Source: Butyrivibrio sp. | Lineage (GTDB): Bacteria > Bacillota > Clostridia > Lachnospirales > Lachnospiraceae | Direction of reading: 5' to 3' | Assembly: GCA_015056655.1 (NCBI GenBank) | Contig: SVFV01000007.1 | Location: 62,001-126,000 of the forward strand | DNA: 64,000 nucleotides | Shown: positions 1-10,064 of the stretch, one piece after another | Layout: each line of letters begins with the position of its first letter | Numbering within the stretch: position 1 is the first letter of the stretch | Notes under the pieces: model-generated | What the model was told of the DNA's origin: nothing | Databases searched by the model: none | Seen by the model: only the letters and a program-made list of their open reading frames with translations | Translations under genes and position numbers: made by a program

Positions 1-2
1 GA

Positions 3-722
3 CCTGTTATGAATGCACTTCATGTGGAGCAGCCTGATTTTGTGGAATCGTTATCAGTGCCTCTTCAGCAGATTGCAAGAGTGCTGGTAGAGGACAGGAA
101 GGTCGCTGAATCAGACCTTTCAATGATAGATGATGTGATTGACAGAACTTATATCCATGAGCTTTACGCACCTGATTTTGCTGATAACATTAAAGAGCTT
201 GTAAGGGCAGGCCATCCTGAAGTGCTCGAACAGAATAAGATGGCATATCTTGGACTTTGGACCAGACTTTTATTCAGATATCCGGCAGATTATCTAAAGG
301 CATGGTTTGATCTGGTTGGAGGATATCTTTATCCTGATGTGGCATATGAAGTTGGCAACATTGATGGTATAATGGAAAATCCTTATGGTCTTACTTCGAC
401 ACCGCTTATTGGTGGGAAGGTAGTAATTAAGGCAAAGGAGATATTCATAAAGCTTGGATCGTTTATGCCAATCTATGGTCTTTTGTGGAGTATAGGTGCT
501 TATACCTGGTTTCTTGGAATCTGCCTTGTGGATTTTCTATCAAGAGAAAAAGCAAGAAAGTATGGGACACTTCTCATATATCCGCTTATGATTGAGGCAA
601 CTCTCTGCATAGCATCACCTGTGGTTGATTTCCGTTATGGATACGGAATAGTGATGGTTATGCCGCTACTTGCTTCAATACTTGTATATGTTATTATTGT
701 GAAAAAGGATTTAGCTGATTAA
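3..722 (+). CDS. C-terminal part of multi-TM membrane protein (DUF6020-like), truncated by the window edge
   Basis: Reading frame is open to the window start; C-terminal hydrophobic segments; resembles C-termini of large Lachnospiraceae membrane proteins. Confidence 0.6.
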   Translation, partial: PVMNALHVEQPDFVESLSVPLQQIARVLVEDRKVAESDLSMIDDVIDRTYIHELYAPDFADNIKELVRAGHPEVLEQNKMAYLGLWTRLLFRYPADYLKAWFDLVGGYLYPDVAYEVGNIDGIMENPYGLTSTPLIGGKVVIKAKEIFIKLGSFMPIYGLLWSIGAYTWFLGICLVDFLSREKARKYGTLLIYPLMIEATLCIASPVVDFRYGYGIVMVMPLLASILVYVIIVKKDLAD

Positions 723-752
723 TACTCCCTGGCGGAAAGGATTAAGACAACT

Positions 753-1523
753 GTGTACACGTTTGATTCAAGAATAAGATATAGCGAATGCGATATAGAT
801 GGCTATCTTACCATGGAGTCCTTAATAGATTATTTTCAGGATTGTTCGACCTTTCAGACTCAGGAAGGACCTGCTACAATGGAGGTTCTTGAGAAGGAGG
901 GGATAGCCTGGGTCCTTAATAGCTGGCAGGTTGTTATAAACAGATTACCAAAGCTTGGAGAGAAGGTTATAACTGGAACAATTCCCTATGAACTCAGGGG
1001 ATTTATGGGGCTTCGTAATTTCTTTATGAGGACCACAGAAGGAGAGGAATTGGCAGTGGCAAATTCTATATGGTCACTGATAAATCTTGAGAAGGGAACT
1101 CCTTCACGTATAACCGAGGATATGGTTAAAACATATCCTGTTGAACCAAAGCTCGATATGGAATATGCTCCGAGAAAGATGGCACTTCCGGAGGGTGCAA
1201 GATGTTTTGATCTGCCTGTAAAAAAGGTGGGCGTGCATCATTTAGACAGCAATCATCATGTGAACAATGGGCAGTATATAAGGATGGCGCTTATAGCCTG
1301 TGGACAGGTGGCTGATAATGAAAATGTGGATGCGCTGTCAAAAATGGCAACAGCCAGAGAGAACATGCAGATAAGAGCTGAGTATAAACAGCAGGCGCAT
1401 CTTGGAGATGAGATTTATCCAAAGGTGTATGTAAATGATGAAAATGAGGAGCTCTATTGCGTGGTGTCACTTAATGATGCTTCTGGCAAGGCGTACTCCA
1501 TAGTTGAATTAAAGAGAATCTGA
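753..1523 (+). CDS. Acyl-ACP thioesterase (hotdog fold)
   Basis: ORF with N-terminal SRIRYSECDIDGYLTMESLIDYFQDCSTFQ and HHLDSNHHVNNGQYI, typical of FatA/B-like thioesterases; GTG start. Confidence 0.88.
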   Translation: MYTFDSRIRYSECDIDGYLTMESLIDYFQDCSTFQTQEGPATMEVLEKEGIAWVLNSWQVVINRLPKLGEKVITGTIPYELRGFMGLRNFFMRTTEGEELAVANSIWSLINLEKGTPSRITEDMVKTYPVEPKLDMEYAPRKMALPEGARCFDLPVKKVGVHHLDSNHHVNNGQYIRMALIACGQVADNENVDALSKMATARENMQIRAEYKQQAHLGDEIYPKVYVNDENEELYCVVSLNDASGKAYSIVELKRI

Positions 1524-1562
1524 TAAATAGCTGATATCAGACAAGTTAGAAAAGGAAAAGAA

Positions 1563-2396
1563 ATGCTAAGAATAGGTGAAAAACAAGAGCTTACAATAAT
1601 CAAGAAGGTTGACTTTGGCGTTTACCTCGCTGAGAAGATGGGAGAAGAGGATAAGGTTCTTCTTCCTAAAAAGCAGGTACCTGAAGGGGCTGAAATAGGT
1701 GATAATCTGGAGGTCTTTCTTTACAAGGATTCAGATGACAGACTTATTGCCACGACAAGACTTCCCAAGATTACCCTTGGAGAGGTTGGATTTTTGAAAG
1801 TAAGCGATGTTGGAAAAATTGGTGCCTTCATGGACTGGGGACTTGAGAAGGATGTGCTTTTACCCTTCAGAGAGCAGACCAGGAAGGTTAAAAAGGGCGA
1901 GGAGGTTCTCTGTGCTCTTTACGTTGATAAGTCAGGAAGACTTGCTGTTACAATGAATGTATACGAGTTCCTCAGAACAGACAGTCCTTACCATAAAGAG
2001 GACAGGGTTAAGGGAACAGTTTACGAGACCAGTAAAAACTTTGGGGTGTTTGTAGCAGTTGATAATATTTTCTCTGGACTTATTCCTAAAAAGGAACTCT
2101 ACGGAGATATTCAGATCGGTGATGAAGTAACCGCACGTATTACAGATGTAAGAGAAGACGGAAAGCTCACACTTAGTGTGCGTGAGAAGGCATATCTTCA
2201 GATAAATACAGATGCTGATAAGATTCTTGAAGAGATGGATAAGAATGATGGAATACTTCCTTTTACTGACAAGGCAGATCCTGAGCTTATCAGAAACAAG
2301 ATGAACATGAGTAAGAATGAGTTCAAGCGAGCTGTAGGACACCTGTTAAAGGAAGGAAAAATTGCAATTGAAGAGAGTAGAATCGTAAGGAAATAA
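1563..2396 (+). CDS. CvfB-like S1 RNA-binding protein
   Basis: Tandem S1-like segments (GEVGFLKVSDVGKIGAFMDWGLEKDVLLP; VKGTVYETSKNFGVFVAVDNIFSGLIPKKEL) and a winged-helix-like C-terminus. Confidence 0.85.
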   Translation: MLRIGEKQELTIIKKVDFGVYLAEKMGEEDKVLLPKKQVPEGAEIGDNLEVFLYKDSDDRLIATTRLPKITLGEVGFLKVSDVGKIGAFMDWGLEKDVLLPFREQTRKVKKGEEVLCALYVDKSGRLAVTMNVYEFLRTDSPYHKEDRVKGTVYETSKNFGVFVAVDNIFSGLIPKKELYGDIQIGDEVTARITDVREDGKLTLSVREKAYLQINTDADKILEEMDKNDGILPFTDKADPELIRNKMNMSKNEFKRAVGHLLKEGKIAIEESRIVRK

Positions 2397-2398
2397 TT

Positions 2399-4189
2399 CT
2401 ACTCTGAAAGCTCTCTTTCAATTGTTCTAAGATAAGCATCATTGTCTTCTGACATGTGGCTTCCGATGGAACCAGAATAGATGAAGGCGAAAAGTGCTAC
2501 TGGAATGAGCATTTTCACTGCGAAAAGTGCCAGTGATTGTTTGGAAGCTCTGGTTACAGCGTTTATAAATCTATGATAACCAACGATTGAAAGAGGTAAT
2601 AACAATGCTATATATGTGAGAGTGTACTGTGATTTTGCCTCCCACATAAGGTGGAAGAAAAAGCCGCCAATAAGGATGATTTCAAGAAGTATGTCTGCCG
2701 ACTGTATAGGAACAGAAAGGCAGGCTACTTTTTTTTCTGCAAATAATCTGGAGGAGGCAAATAACAAAGCGCCTATAAGAATAAAGGTCTGCAGGAAATT
2801 TAAAAAGCCCACGCCCTTTAAATAATTATCATAGCTTATAAAGGTCTTTGCCCATGCAGAGGAGTCTTCGGATTTATTAGAAGTGCGAAGAATCCAGTAG
2901 GCTTCATAGGTGGGATCATTCCACTCAGAAGTGAGCTTTCTTGTGAAGAACTCTACACTGTAATGAGGGTTATGAACAAAGTATGAGAGCCTTGATACTA
3001 TTTCTTCTTTGGCTGCTTCTGACTGAAGCTCTGAGTCGAAATCAAACTCATGCAAGGTCTTAATGTTGTAGCCGTTATACCAGCCTTCCGCCAGACCACT
3101 TTCCTGAAAGCCCATAGCAATCCATGAAAGGGATGATGCTCCTTTTGGGGTATCCATTTTGGTTACTGTTGAAGTAACAATTCCGGGAAGCTTTGACTGA
3201 ACAATAAACGCAGTTATTAGAAGTGCTGAGAAAAGTACTTCTTTTTTGATGGAAGTCTTAGCTTCGGTTTTAGAGTCGGAAGCAGGACTGTTTTTTCTAA
3301 AAATACCTATTACAGCGTGTAGGAAAATTCCAATAAAACAAATGAGATAGTTTGGCTTAAACAGCATTGCCAAAAGAATGAAAAGTGCTGAGAGGATCGC
3401 ATCCTTTTTCTTAAGCTCATTTTGGAAGGTGAGGGCATAGTAAACTGACGCAGCAGATAGTGCAAGCCCGGGGATTGTTCCATATACAAAGGTGCAGTAT
3501 ATCTGCAGCGGATAAAAAAGTATTCCCAAAAGGATAACTGAAAGCGTGGGAAGCTTTTTGCCTGGACTTACAAGGCCTGTGATGTCTGATAATTTTTTGT
3601 AAAACATAACAAGGAAAAGGGCATTCATAATCTGAAATGCCTGATAATTACCAAATCCAAATATGCTAAAAAATACATAGCTTATCCATACAAGACCCAG
3701 CTGATTGGGATAAACTGCAAGATAGCCACCTTTTTCGAGGGATGAATAGTCTCCTTTACTAAAAGCCTCTGCAGCCTCCTGAACAAAAAGCTGATCTGAT
3801 ACGGGTGCAAGCTTTGCAGAAAAAATAAAATAAAGTGATAAAAAGAAAATGATTAACAGGCCTGCTCCTGTTAAGGTTTTGAAGAAACGACTGTCAGTTT
3901 CGAGCCTTTTTTCAAGGGAACCGATAAAACTGCTGTATTTAAGCAGGGTGAATACTGTTATGAGAATCAGAATTAAGGCGATGTGGATAAGGGGCTTGTC
4001 CTTTAAAAAGAAAGTAATTTCATAGCTGTCCACAAGGCATGTGTGTTTTATGCTTACAAGAGCAAGAAAAGATAAAATAAACCAGAATAATATAGAAATC
4101 AGATTATCGTATATTAAAACGAGAATGTTTTGCTGAGAGTTATTGTTTGTCATGGTAGTCTCCATCAGTGATAATATCGATTTCATCAT
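2399..4189 (-). CDS. Multi-TM glycosyltransferase-family-39-like membrane protein
   Basis: 596-aa polytopic ORF on the minus strand; start may be the ATG at ~4153. Confidence 0.65.
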   Translation of the reverse strand: MMKSILSLMETTMTNNNSQQNILVLIYDNLISILFWFILSFLALVSIKHTCLVDSYEITFFLKDKPLIHIALILILITVFTLLKYSSFIGSLEKRLETDSRFFKTLTGAGLLIIFFLSLYFIFSAKLAPVSDQLFVQEAAEAFSKGDYSSLEKGGYLAVYPNQLGLVWISYVFFSIFGFGNYQAFQIMNALFLVMFYKKLSDITGLVSPGKKLPTLSVILLGILFYPLQIYCTFVYGTIPGLALSAASVYYALTFQNELKKKDAILSALFILLAMLFKPNYLICFIGIFLHAVIGIFRKNSPASDSKTEAKTSIKKEVLFSALLITAFIVQSKLPGIVTSTVTKMDTPKGASSLSWIAMGFQESGLAEGWYNGYNIKTLHEFDFDSELQSEAAKEEIVSRLSYFVHNPHYSVEFFTRKLTSEWNDPTYEAYWILRTSNKSEDSSAWAKTFISYDNYLKGVGFLNFLQTFILIGALLFASSRLFAEKKVACLSVPIQSADILLEIILIGGFFFHLMWEAKSQYTLTYIALLLPLSIVGYHRFINAVTRASKQSLALFAVKMLIPVALFAFIYSGSIGSHMSEDNDAYLRTIERELSE

Positions 4190-4191
4190 AA

Positions 4192-4230
4192 CACAAAAAG
4201 AAAGCTACCGCATTGTCCGGTAGCTCTCTT
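4192..4230 (-). terminator. Rho-independent terminator after the YjfB-like gene
   Basis: Minus strand GAGAGCTACCG-gacaatg-CGGTAGCTTTC followed by TTTTTGTGTT. Confidence 0.7.
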
Positions 4231-4243
4231 AATGTTCCATGGT

Positions 4244-4435
4244 CTAGAGTCTGATATCGATATTAGCTCCTACGTCAGGATTAACTGATAACTCCATCGC
4301 GGAAGTGTCTATCATTTCGGCAAGGCTGCCGCCCACGTCAGAAAGCATATCAAGACTGTTCGCAAGCATTGCTGTACCCCAGTCCTGCTGGACTCTACTC
4401 ATAGATAAAGCCATGGATAATTCGGGTATGTCCAT
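4244..4435 (-). CDS. YjfB-family putative motility protein (63 aa)
   Basis: MDIPELSMALSMSRVQQDWGTAMLANSLDM...; AAAGGAGGTGTCTTT RBS directly before the ATG at 4435, so the true start is internal to the longer ORF-track call. Confidence 0.75.
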   Translation of the reverse strand: MDIPELSMALSMSRVQQDWGTAMLANSLDMLSDVGGSLAEMIDTSAMELSVNPDVGANIDIRL

Positions 4436-4487
4436 AAAGACACCTCCTTTCCTAGCCGATAAAAATGCAGCTAATATTCTATTTTCT

Positions 4488-4515
4488 GTATCGACTTGAG
4501 AGGCTTTAAAGTTTA
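4488..4515 (-). promoter_or_regulatory. Putative sigma-D/FliA promoter for the YjfB-like gene
   Basis: Minus strand reads TAAA-N16-GTCGATAC (consensus TAAA-N14-16-GCCGATAT; 4/4 and 6/8), ~50 bp upstream of the start codon. Confidence 0.6.
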
Positions 4516-4615
4516 TTATGAAAAATAAACAAAAATACAAAATTATTTTGTGGATTTTTTAGCAATTATCGAGTAGAATGGATATGAAAATACTCAATAT
4601 GATTAGGAGTGTCTT

Positions 4616-5698
4616 ATGATATCAAATCAAATCCTTCAGAACACAATAGATGGATTAAAGGGAATTGCGCATGTGGATCTGTGCGTAGTTGATACTGATG
4701 GTGGAGAGGTTGCGGCTACAAGACCCGACTTTTCACTCTCTGCTGAGGCTGTGAGGGAGTTTGTAAGATCCCCTGCTGATTCTCAGGAGGTTCAGGGACA
4801 TCAGTATTTCAAGATATATGACGAGCAGCAGCTGGAGTATATTCTGGTGGCAGCAGGCAGCGGCGAAAGTGTATACATGATCGGCAAGATGGTTGCATAC
4901 CAGATTCAGGGACTTCTCGTTGCATACAAGGAGAGATTCGATAAGGATAACTTTATCAAGAATCTGCTTCTTGATAACCTGCTTTTGGTAGATATTTACA
5001 GCAGAGCTAAAAAGCTTCATATTCCTGCTGATGTAAAGAGAGCTACCATGATCATCTCCGCTGAAAAGGTAAGGGAGAATAATGTCCTTGAGACAGTAAG
5101 ACTATACTGTGTAGGTAACGGCGGCGACTTTGTAACAGAGGTTGACGAGGATAATGTAATTGTAGTTAAGGATGTGACTGAGTTTAAGTCTGCTGAGGAT
5201 ATTTCTGCTTCAGCCAGAGAGCTTCAGGAGCACCTTGAAGGCGCTGGCGTTAAGAACGTTCATATCGCTATAGGTACAGTTATAAGCGAGATCAAGGAAG
5301 TCAGCAGATCTTATAAAGAAGCAAAGATGGCTCTTGATGTAGGACGAATCTTCTTTGAGGAGAAGGCAGTTATAAGCTATAGCGAGCTTGGAATTGGAAG
5401 ACTTATTTATCAGCTTCCTATCCCTCTTTGCAAGATGTTCATTAAGGAGATCTTCGGTGGCAGAAATCCTGAGGAATTCGATCAGGAAACGCTGTCTACT
5501 ATTGACAAGTTCTTTGAGAACAACTTAAATGTTTCTGAAACATCAAGACAGTTGTTTATTCATAGAAATACACTTGTTTACAGACTTGATAAGCTTCAGA
5601 AGAGCACAGGCCTGGATCTTAGAGTGTTTGGGGATGCAATAACATTCAAGATCGCACTTATGGTTGTGCGTTACATGAAATACATGGAGCGATACTAA
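4616..5698 (+). CDS. PucR/CdaR-type helix-turn-helix transcriptional regulator
   Basis: C-terminal NNLNVSETSRQLFIHRNTLVYRLDKLQKSTGLDLR (PucR C-terminal HTH). Confidence 0.85.
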   Translation: MISNQILQNTIDGLKGIAHVDLCVVDTDGGEVAATRPDFSLSAEAVREFVRSPADSQEVQGHQYFKIYDEQQLEYILVAAGSGESVYMIGKMVAYQIQGLLVAYKERFDKDNFIKNLLLDNLLLVDIYSRAKKLHIPADVKRATMIISAEKVRENNVLETVRLYCVGNGGDFVTEVDEDNVIVVKDVTEFKSAEDISASARELQEHLEGAGVKNVHIAIGTVISEIKEVSRSYKEAKMALDVGRIFFEEKAVISYSELGIGRLIYQLPIPLCKMFIKEIFGGRNPEEFDQETLSTIDKFFENNLNVSETSRQLFIHRNTLVYRLDKLQKSTGLDLRVFGDAITFKIALMVVRYMKYMERY

Positions 5699-5764
5699 TT
5701 AATCACGAACGGAGCAATCCGTTGTATCGCAGGTAAAGAAAATATTTTTTAAAGGATTTAAGGT

Positions 5765-6508
5765 ATGGAAAAAGCAGTAAGAAAGAGGAGAGCGGTGCGT
5801 CCCGAGGTGGACGAGGATATAATCACGCTTGATAACGTGACGAAATCCTACTCTACTGGTGCACCGGCTCTTAATGGAGTCACCCTTCATATCAAGAAGG
5901 GTGAATTTGTTTTTATAGTTGGTGATAGTGGATCAGGTAAGTCTACTCTGATCAAACTTCTTTTAAGAGAGCTTGTACCATCCAGTGGTGCCATCACTGT
6001 TATGGGACATGATCTTGGAAAAATGCGTCATCGCCATATTCCCAAATTCAGAAGAAAGCTTGGAATTGTATTCCAGGATTTCAGACTGTTAAAGGACAGA
6101 AATGTCTATGAGAACGTGGCCTTTGCACAGCGCATCATTCAGAAACCCACTAGAGAAATAAGAAAAAATGTTCCTTCTGTTTTAGCTACAGTAGGTCTTG
6201 CTGGAAAGTATAAGAGCAAGGTGTCTGCCCTTTCAGGTGGTGAGCAGCAGAGAGTTGCTATAGCCAGAGCCATGGTTAATAAGCCTGATATTCTTCTTGC
6301 GGATGAGCCCACAGGTAATCTGGACCCTAATAATTCATGGGATATCATGAAGCTTATGGAACAGATCAATGCAAATGGCACTACGGTTATCGTGGTTACA
6401 CACAACAGAGAAATCGTAAACGCCATGCATAAGCGCGTAGTTACTATGAAAAAAGGCGTCGTGATATACGACGAAGAAGAGGGTGAGTATCACGATGAGG
6501 ATGAGTAG
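5765..6508 (+). CDS. ftsE: Cell division ATP-binding protein FtsE
   Basis: Walker A GDSGSGKST, ABC signature ALSGGEQQRVAIARA, Walker B ILLADEPTGNLDP; followed by ftsX. Confidence 0.95.
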   Translation: MEKAVRKRRAVRPEVDEDIITLDNVTKSYSTGAPALNGVTLHIKKGEFVFIVGDSGSGKSTLIKLLLRELVPSSGAITVMGHDLGKMRHRHIPKFRRKLGIVFQDFRLLKDRNVYENVAFAQRIIQKPTREIRKNVPSVLATVGLAGKYKSKVSALSGGEQQRVAIARAMVNKPDILLADEPTGNLDPNNSWDIMKLMEQINANGTTVIVVTHNREIVNAMHKRVVTMKKGVVIYDEEEGEYHDEDE

Positions 6509-7391
6509 TTTTTTCTATACACTGGGACAGGGCTTTAAAAACCTGAGACGAAACAGATGGTATACGCTTGCTTCAATAGCAACCATCAGTGCATGTCTTT
6601 TCCTGTTTGGTGTGTTTTATTCAATTGTTTCTAATTTCCAGCACGTTGTAAAAACTGCTGAAGAAGGTGTCTCCGTTACTGTTTTCTTTAACGAGGGAAC
6701 TAGCGAGGACATAATGCTTGCTGCAAAAGCGCTTATTGAAAAAAGACCTGAAGTAAGCAGAGTTGAGTATGTGTCTGCTGAAGCAGCATGGGAGAGCTTT
6801 AAGGCTGATTATCTTGGCGAGTATGCAGATGGATTTACAGAGAATCCCCTTGAGGATTCCGCAAACCTTCAGATTTATCTGAATGATGTTTCAATGCAGC
6901 CTGCACTTGTAACTTATCTTGAATCTATGACAGACGTAAGAACAGTTAACAGATCAGAGGTTACAGCATCAACTCTTAGCGGAATCAACAGCCTGGTTGC
7001 TTATATTTCAATCGGAATTATAGCGATCCTTTTGATGGTTTCCATATTCCTTATAAGTAATACGGTTACTATTGGTATCTCTGTAAGAAAAGAAGAGATT
7101 GGAATCATGAAGTACATCGGTGCTACAGACTTCTTTGTAAGAGCACCTTTTGTAATAGAGGGTATTCTTATTGGACTTATCGGATCAATAATCCCTCTTG
7201 TGATCATTTATTTTATTTACAATGAGGCATCTGTATATCTTGCAGAGAGATTTTCAATGCTGAATTCTTTGTTGGATATTTTACCGGTTAATACTATTTT
7301 TGACGCACTTATCCCGATTTCCATTCTGATCGGTGTTGGAATCGGATTTTTGGGAAGCATAACTACAGTCAGAAAACACTTGCATGTATGA
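6495..7391 (+). CDS. ftsX: Cell division permease FtsX
   Basis: Overlaps ftsE; FtsX-type topology; SIRKEEIGIMKYIGATDFFVRAPFVIEG. Confidence 0.95.
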   Translation: MRMSSFFYTLGQGFKNLRRNRWYTLASIATISACLFLFGVFYSIVSNFQHVVKTAEEGVSVTVFFNEGTSEDIMLAAKALIEKRPEVSRVEYVSAEAAWESFKADYLGEYADGFTENPLEDSANLQIYLNDVSMQPALVTYLESMTDVRTVNRSEVTASTLSGINSLVAYISIGIIAILLMVSIFLISNTVTIGISVRKEEIGIMKYIGATDFFVRAPFVIEGILIGLIGSIIPLVIIYFIYNEASVYLAERFSMLNSLLDILPVNTIFDALIPISILIGVGIGFLGSITTVRKHLHV

Positions 7392-8614
7392 GAACTTTTT
7401 TGAGAAGAAATAAAAACAGAATAGTATCAGTTTTGCTTCTTCTATGTATGCTCACAGCTAGTATGAATTATTCTCTGATTGTTAGTGCTGAGGTTACCAA
7501 GGAGAGTATCAAGCAAAAGGAGAATGAGATTGCGGACGCGAAGAAGGAGAGAGAGTCCATGAAAAGCTCCCTCACAGATCTTCAGTCTGTAAAGAAATCT
7601 CTGGAATCTGAGAAATCAGATCTGAATGCATATATTACTAAACTTGATGGGACTCTTGTAGAAATTCAGGACAAGATCGATGACCTTGAGGACAAGATAA
7701 CAGAGAAAGAAAAGAAGATAGACGAAACACAAAAGGAACTTGAGGAAGCGATTGAGACTCAGAAACAGCAGTATGAGTCCATGAAAAAGCGAATCAAGTT
7801 CATGTATGAAAAGGGTGATACCGTTTATTTTCAGCTTCTTCTGGAATGGGGCAGCTTTAGCGAAATGCTGAATAAGGCTGAGTACATCGAAGAACTGTCA
7901 GCTTATGACAGAATGAAGCTTAATGAATATATAGAGCATACTGAGCTTGTGGATGCTACCAAAGAAGCCTTGGAAGAAGAAAAAAAGACACTTGATGAGG
8001 CTAAAGAAGATCAACTTGTGGAGCAGGAAAACATGCAGGCCCTTATGGCTCAGAAGAGCTCCGAGGTTAATAAGATTTCGGCTAATATCGCTGACAAAGA
8101 AGCAGCCATAAAGGAGTATGAGGCTCAGATCGCTGCTGAGAACGCTGCTATTGCGGCTTTGGAAAAGGCTGTCGAGGCTGAGAAGGCTGAACTTGCTGCG
8201 CAGAATGCCAGAAAGTATGATGGCGGAGTTTTTGCATTCCCTTGTCCCTCATATACAAGAGTATCTGATGATTATGGAATGAGAATGCATCCTACCCTTG
8301 GCGTTGAGAAGATGCATAACGGAATTGATCTGGCGGCGGCCAGTGGTTCTGCTATACTTGCTGCCTATGATGGCAAGGTGGTCGCAGCAGCTTATAACTC
8401 CACCATGGGTAACTACATAATGATAGATCATGGAAGCGGACTTTATACGATTTATATGCATGCGTCATCTTTGTATGTGTCCACTGGAACAGAGGTTACA
8501 AAGGGACAGAAGATTGCGGCAGTTGGTTCTACCGGAAGATCTACAGGTCCTCATCTTCATTTCGGAGTCAGATCCGGAGGCGGATATGTAAGCCCCTGGA
8601 ATTATCTGAAGTGA
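7388..8614 (+). CDS. EnvC-like murein hydrolase activator: coiled coil plus M23 peptidase
   Basis: N-terminal signal/TM, long coiled coil, M23 motifs HNGIDLAA and GRSTGPHLHFGV. Confidence 0.93.
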   Translation: MRTFLRRNKNRIVSVLLLLCMLTASMNYSLIVSAEVTKESIKQKENEIADAKKERESMKSSLTDLQSVKKSLESEKSDLNAYITKLDGTLVEIQDKIDDLEDKITEKEKKIDETQKELEEAIETQKQQYESMKKRIKFMYEKGDTVYFQLLLEWGSFSEMLNKAEYIEELSAYDRMKLNEYIEHTELVDATKEALEEEKKTLDEAKEDQLVEQENMQALMAQKSSEVNKISANIADKEAAIKEYEAQIAAENAAIAALEKAVEAEKAELAAQNARKYDGGVFAFPCPSYTRVSDDYGMRMHPTLGVEKMHNGIDLAAASGSAILAAYDGKVVAAAYNSTMGNYIMIDHGSGLYTIYMHASSLYVSTGTEVTKGQKIAAVGSTGRSTGPHLHFGVRSGGGYVSPWNYLK

Positions 8615-8661
8615 TTATATAGTGCGATAGCACAATTTTTATATAACAAGGAAGTAGTATC

Positions 8662-9900
8662 ATGGAATCAAAAGAGAATAAGAGTTTAGCCTACCTGGTA
8701 GGATTTATTGCCGGAGTTGCCCTCACAGGGCTGTTGGCTGCAGGTTGCTTCTGGGTATACAGAGTACAGGGCGTTTTCTCCATCTTTGAAGGTAAGGATA
8801 AGGAGCAGACTGCAACTAATGAAACGGCTCTTACAGACGATACTGTAAATAAGATGAAGACTATTGAACAGGCAATAGACACTTATTACTATCAGACAGA
8901 TATCGACAGAAATGCCGAGGCAGTATCCATATACAAGGGAATAGTTAGTTCTCTTGATGATCCTTATTCAGAGTATTACACACAGGAAGAGTATAAGGAT
9001 TTGATGGCAGATACTCAGGGTGTGTATTTTGGAATTGGCGCATACGTTAGCATGGACAAAACCTTGAATCTTCCTAGAATTACAGGAACAATTGAGGGTT
9101 CACCTGCAAGCACAGCTGGATTTGTTGCAAATGACATTATCTACGAAGTAGATGGTGAGAATATACAGGGCCTTACACTTACAGAGGTTGTAGGTCGTAT
9201 TCGAGGGGAGATTGGAACCACTGTTTTGATTAAGGTGTACCGCGAGTCACTTGGCGATTATGTTGAGATAGAGGTTGCCAGAGATCGTGTGGAATCTCCG
9301 ACAGTTCATACTACTATGATGGAAAACCAGATTGGATATCTTGGTATTACAGAGTTTGATTCTGTAACTCCTCAGCAGTTCATGGATGGTATGCAGGAGC
9401 TCAGGGATCAGGATATGAAGGCTCTTATACTTGACCTTAGATCCAATCCCGGCGGAAGCTTATCAGCAGTATGCGATATTGCAAGGCAGCTCTTACCTTC
9501 AGGCGATATTGTTTACACTGTGGACAGAGATGGCAACAGAGAAGACTACACCTGCGATGGTGCAAATGAGATAGATATTCCTTTAGTTGTTCTCGTAAAT
9601 GGATATTCAGCAAGTGCTTCAGAGATTCTGTCAGGTTCAATTAAGGACTATGGCAAGGGTACAATTGTTGGAGAGACAACCTATGGTAAGGGTGTAGTAC
9701 AGCGTATCTTCCCCTTCGAGGACGGAACAGCTGTAAAGCTTACCATCAGCAATTACTTCACTCCCAACGGAAACAATATCAATGGAGTTGGTATTGAGCC
9801 CGATGTAGAGATTGCACTTGATACAGAGGCCTTCGCAAAGGACGGCACTGATAATCAGGTAAATAAAGCAGTTGAGATTTTAAATGAGAAATTAAAATAA
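8662..9900 (+). CDS. S41-family C-terminal processing peptidase (CtpA/B-like) with PDZ
   Basis: PDZ segment; LRSNPGGSLSAV; VLVNGYSASASEILSGSIKDYGKGTIVGETTYGKGVVQ. Confidence 0.95.
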   Translation: MESKENKSLAYLVGFIAGVALTGLLAAGCFWVYRVQGVFSIFEGKDKEQTATNETALTDDTVNKMKTIEQAIDTYYYQTDIDRNAEAVSIYKGIVSSLDDPYSEYYTQEEYKDLMADTQGVYFGIGAYVSMDKTLNLPRITGTIEGSPASTAGFVANDIIYEVDGENIQGLTLTEVVGRIRGEIGTTVLIKVYRESLGDYVEIEVARDRVESPTVHTTMMENQIGYLGITEFDSVTPQQFMDGMQELRDQDMKALILDLRSNPGGSLSAVCDIARQLLPSGDIVYTVDRDGNREDYTCDGANEIDIPLVVLVNGYSASASEILSGSIKDYGKGTIVGETTYGKGVVQRIFPFEDGTAVKLTISNYFTPNGNNINGVGIEPDVEIALDTEAFAKDGTDNQVNKAVEILNEKLK

Positions 9901-9917
9901 GTTTATGTGACGAGAAG

Positions 9918-9950
9918 ATCCACTACCCGAAAGGGCGGTGGATTTTTTCT
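9918..9950 (+). terminator. Rho-independent terminator
   Basis: ATCCACTACCC-gaaa-GGGCGGTGGAT followed by TTTTTCTTT. Confidence 0.8.
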
Positions 9951-10064
9951 TTACAAGTAAAAAAATTTAGTGTATAGTTTCGTCTTATCTGATTTCTTAA
10001 AATTTTCATTCGGTCTTTCGCCGGATTATTTCAACAGAAAAAATTAAAGAGAGGAAGTGGAATA

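Noticed and set aside
1932-2342. Minus-strand ORF of 136 aa
   Set aside because: Fully antisense to the CvfB-like gene; low-complexity translation without a recognisable domain or RBS.
8618-8642. Short hairpin GTGC-gata-GCAC followed by AATTTTTAT after the M23 gene
   Set aside because: Only a 4-bp stem; too weak to call a terminator.
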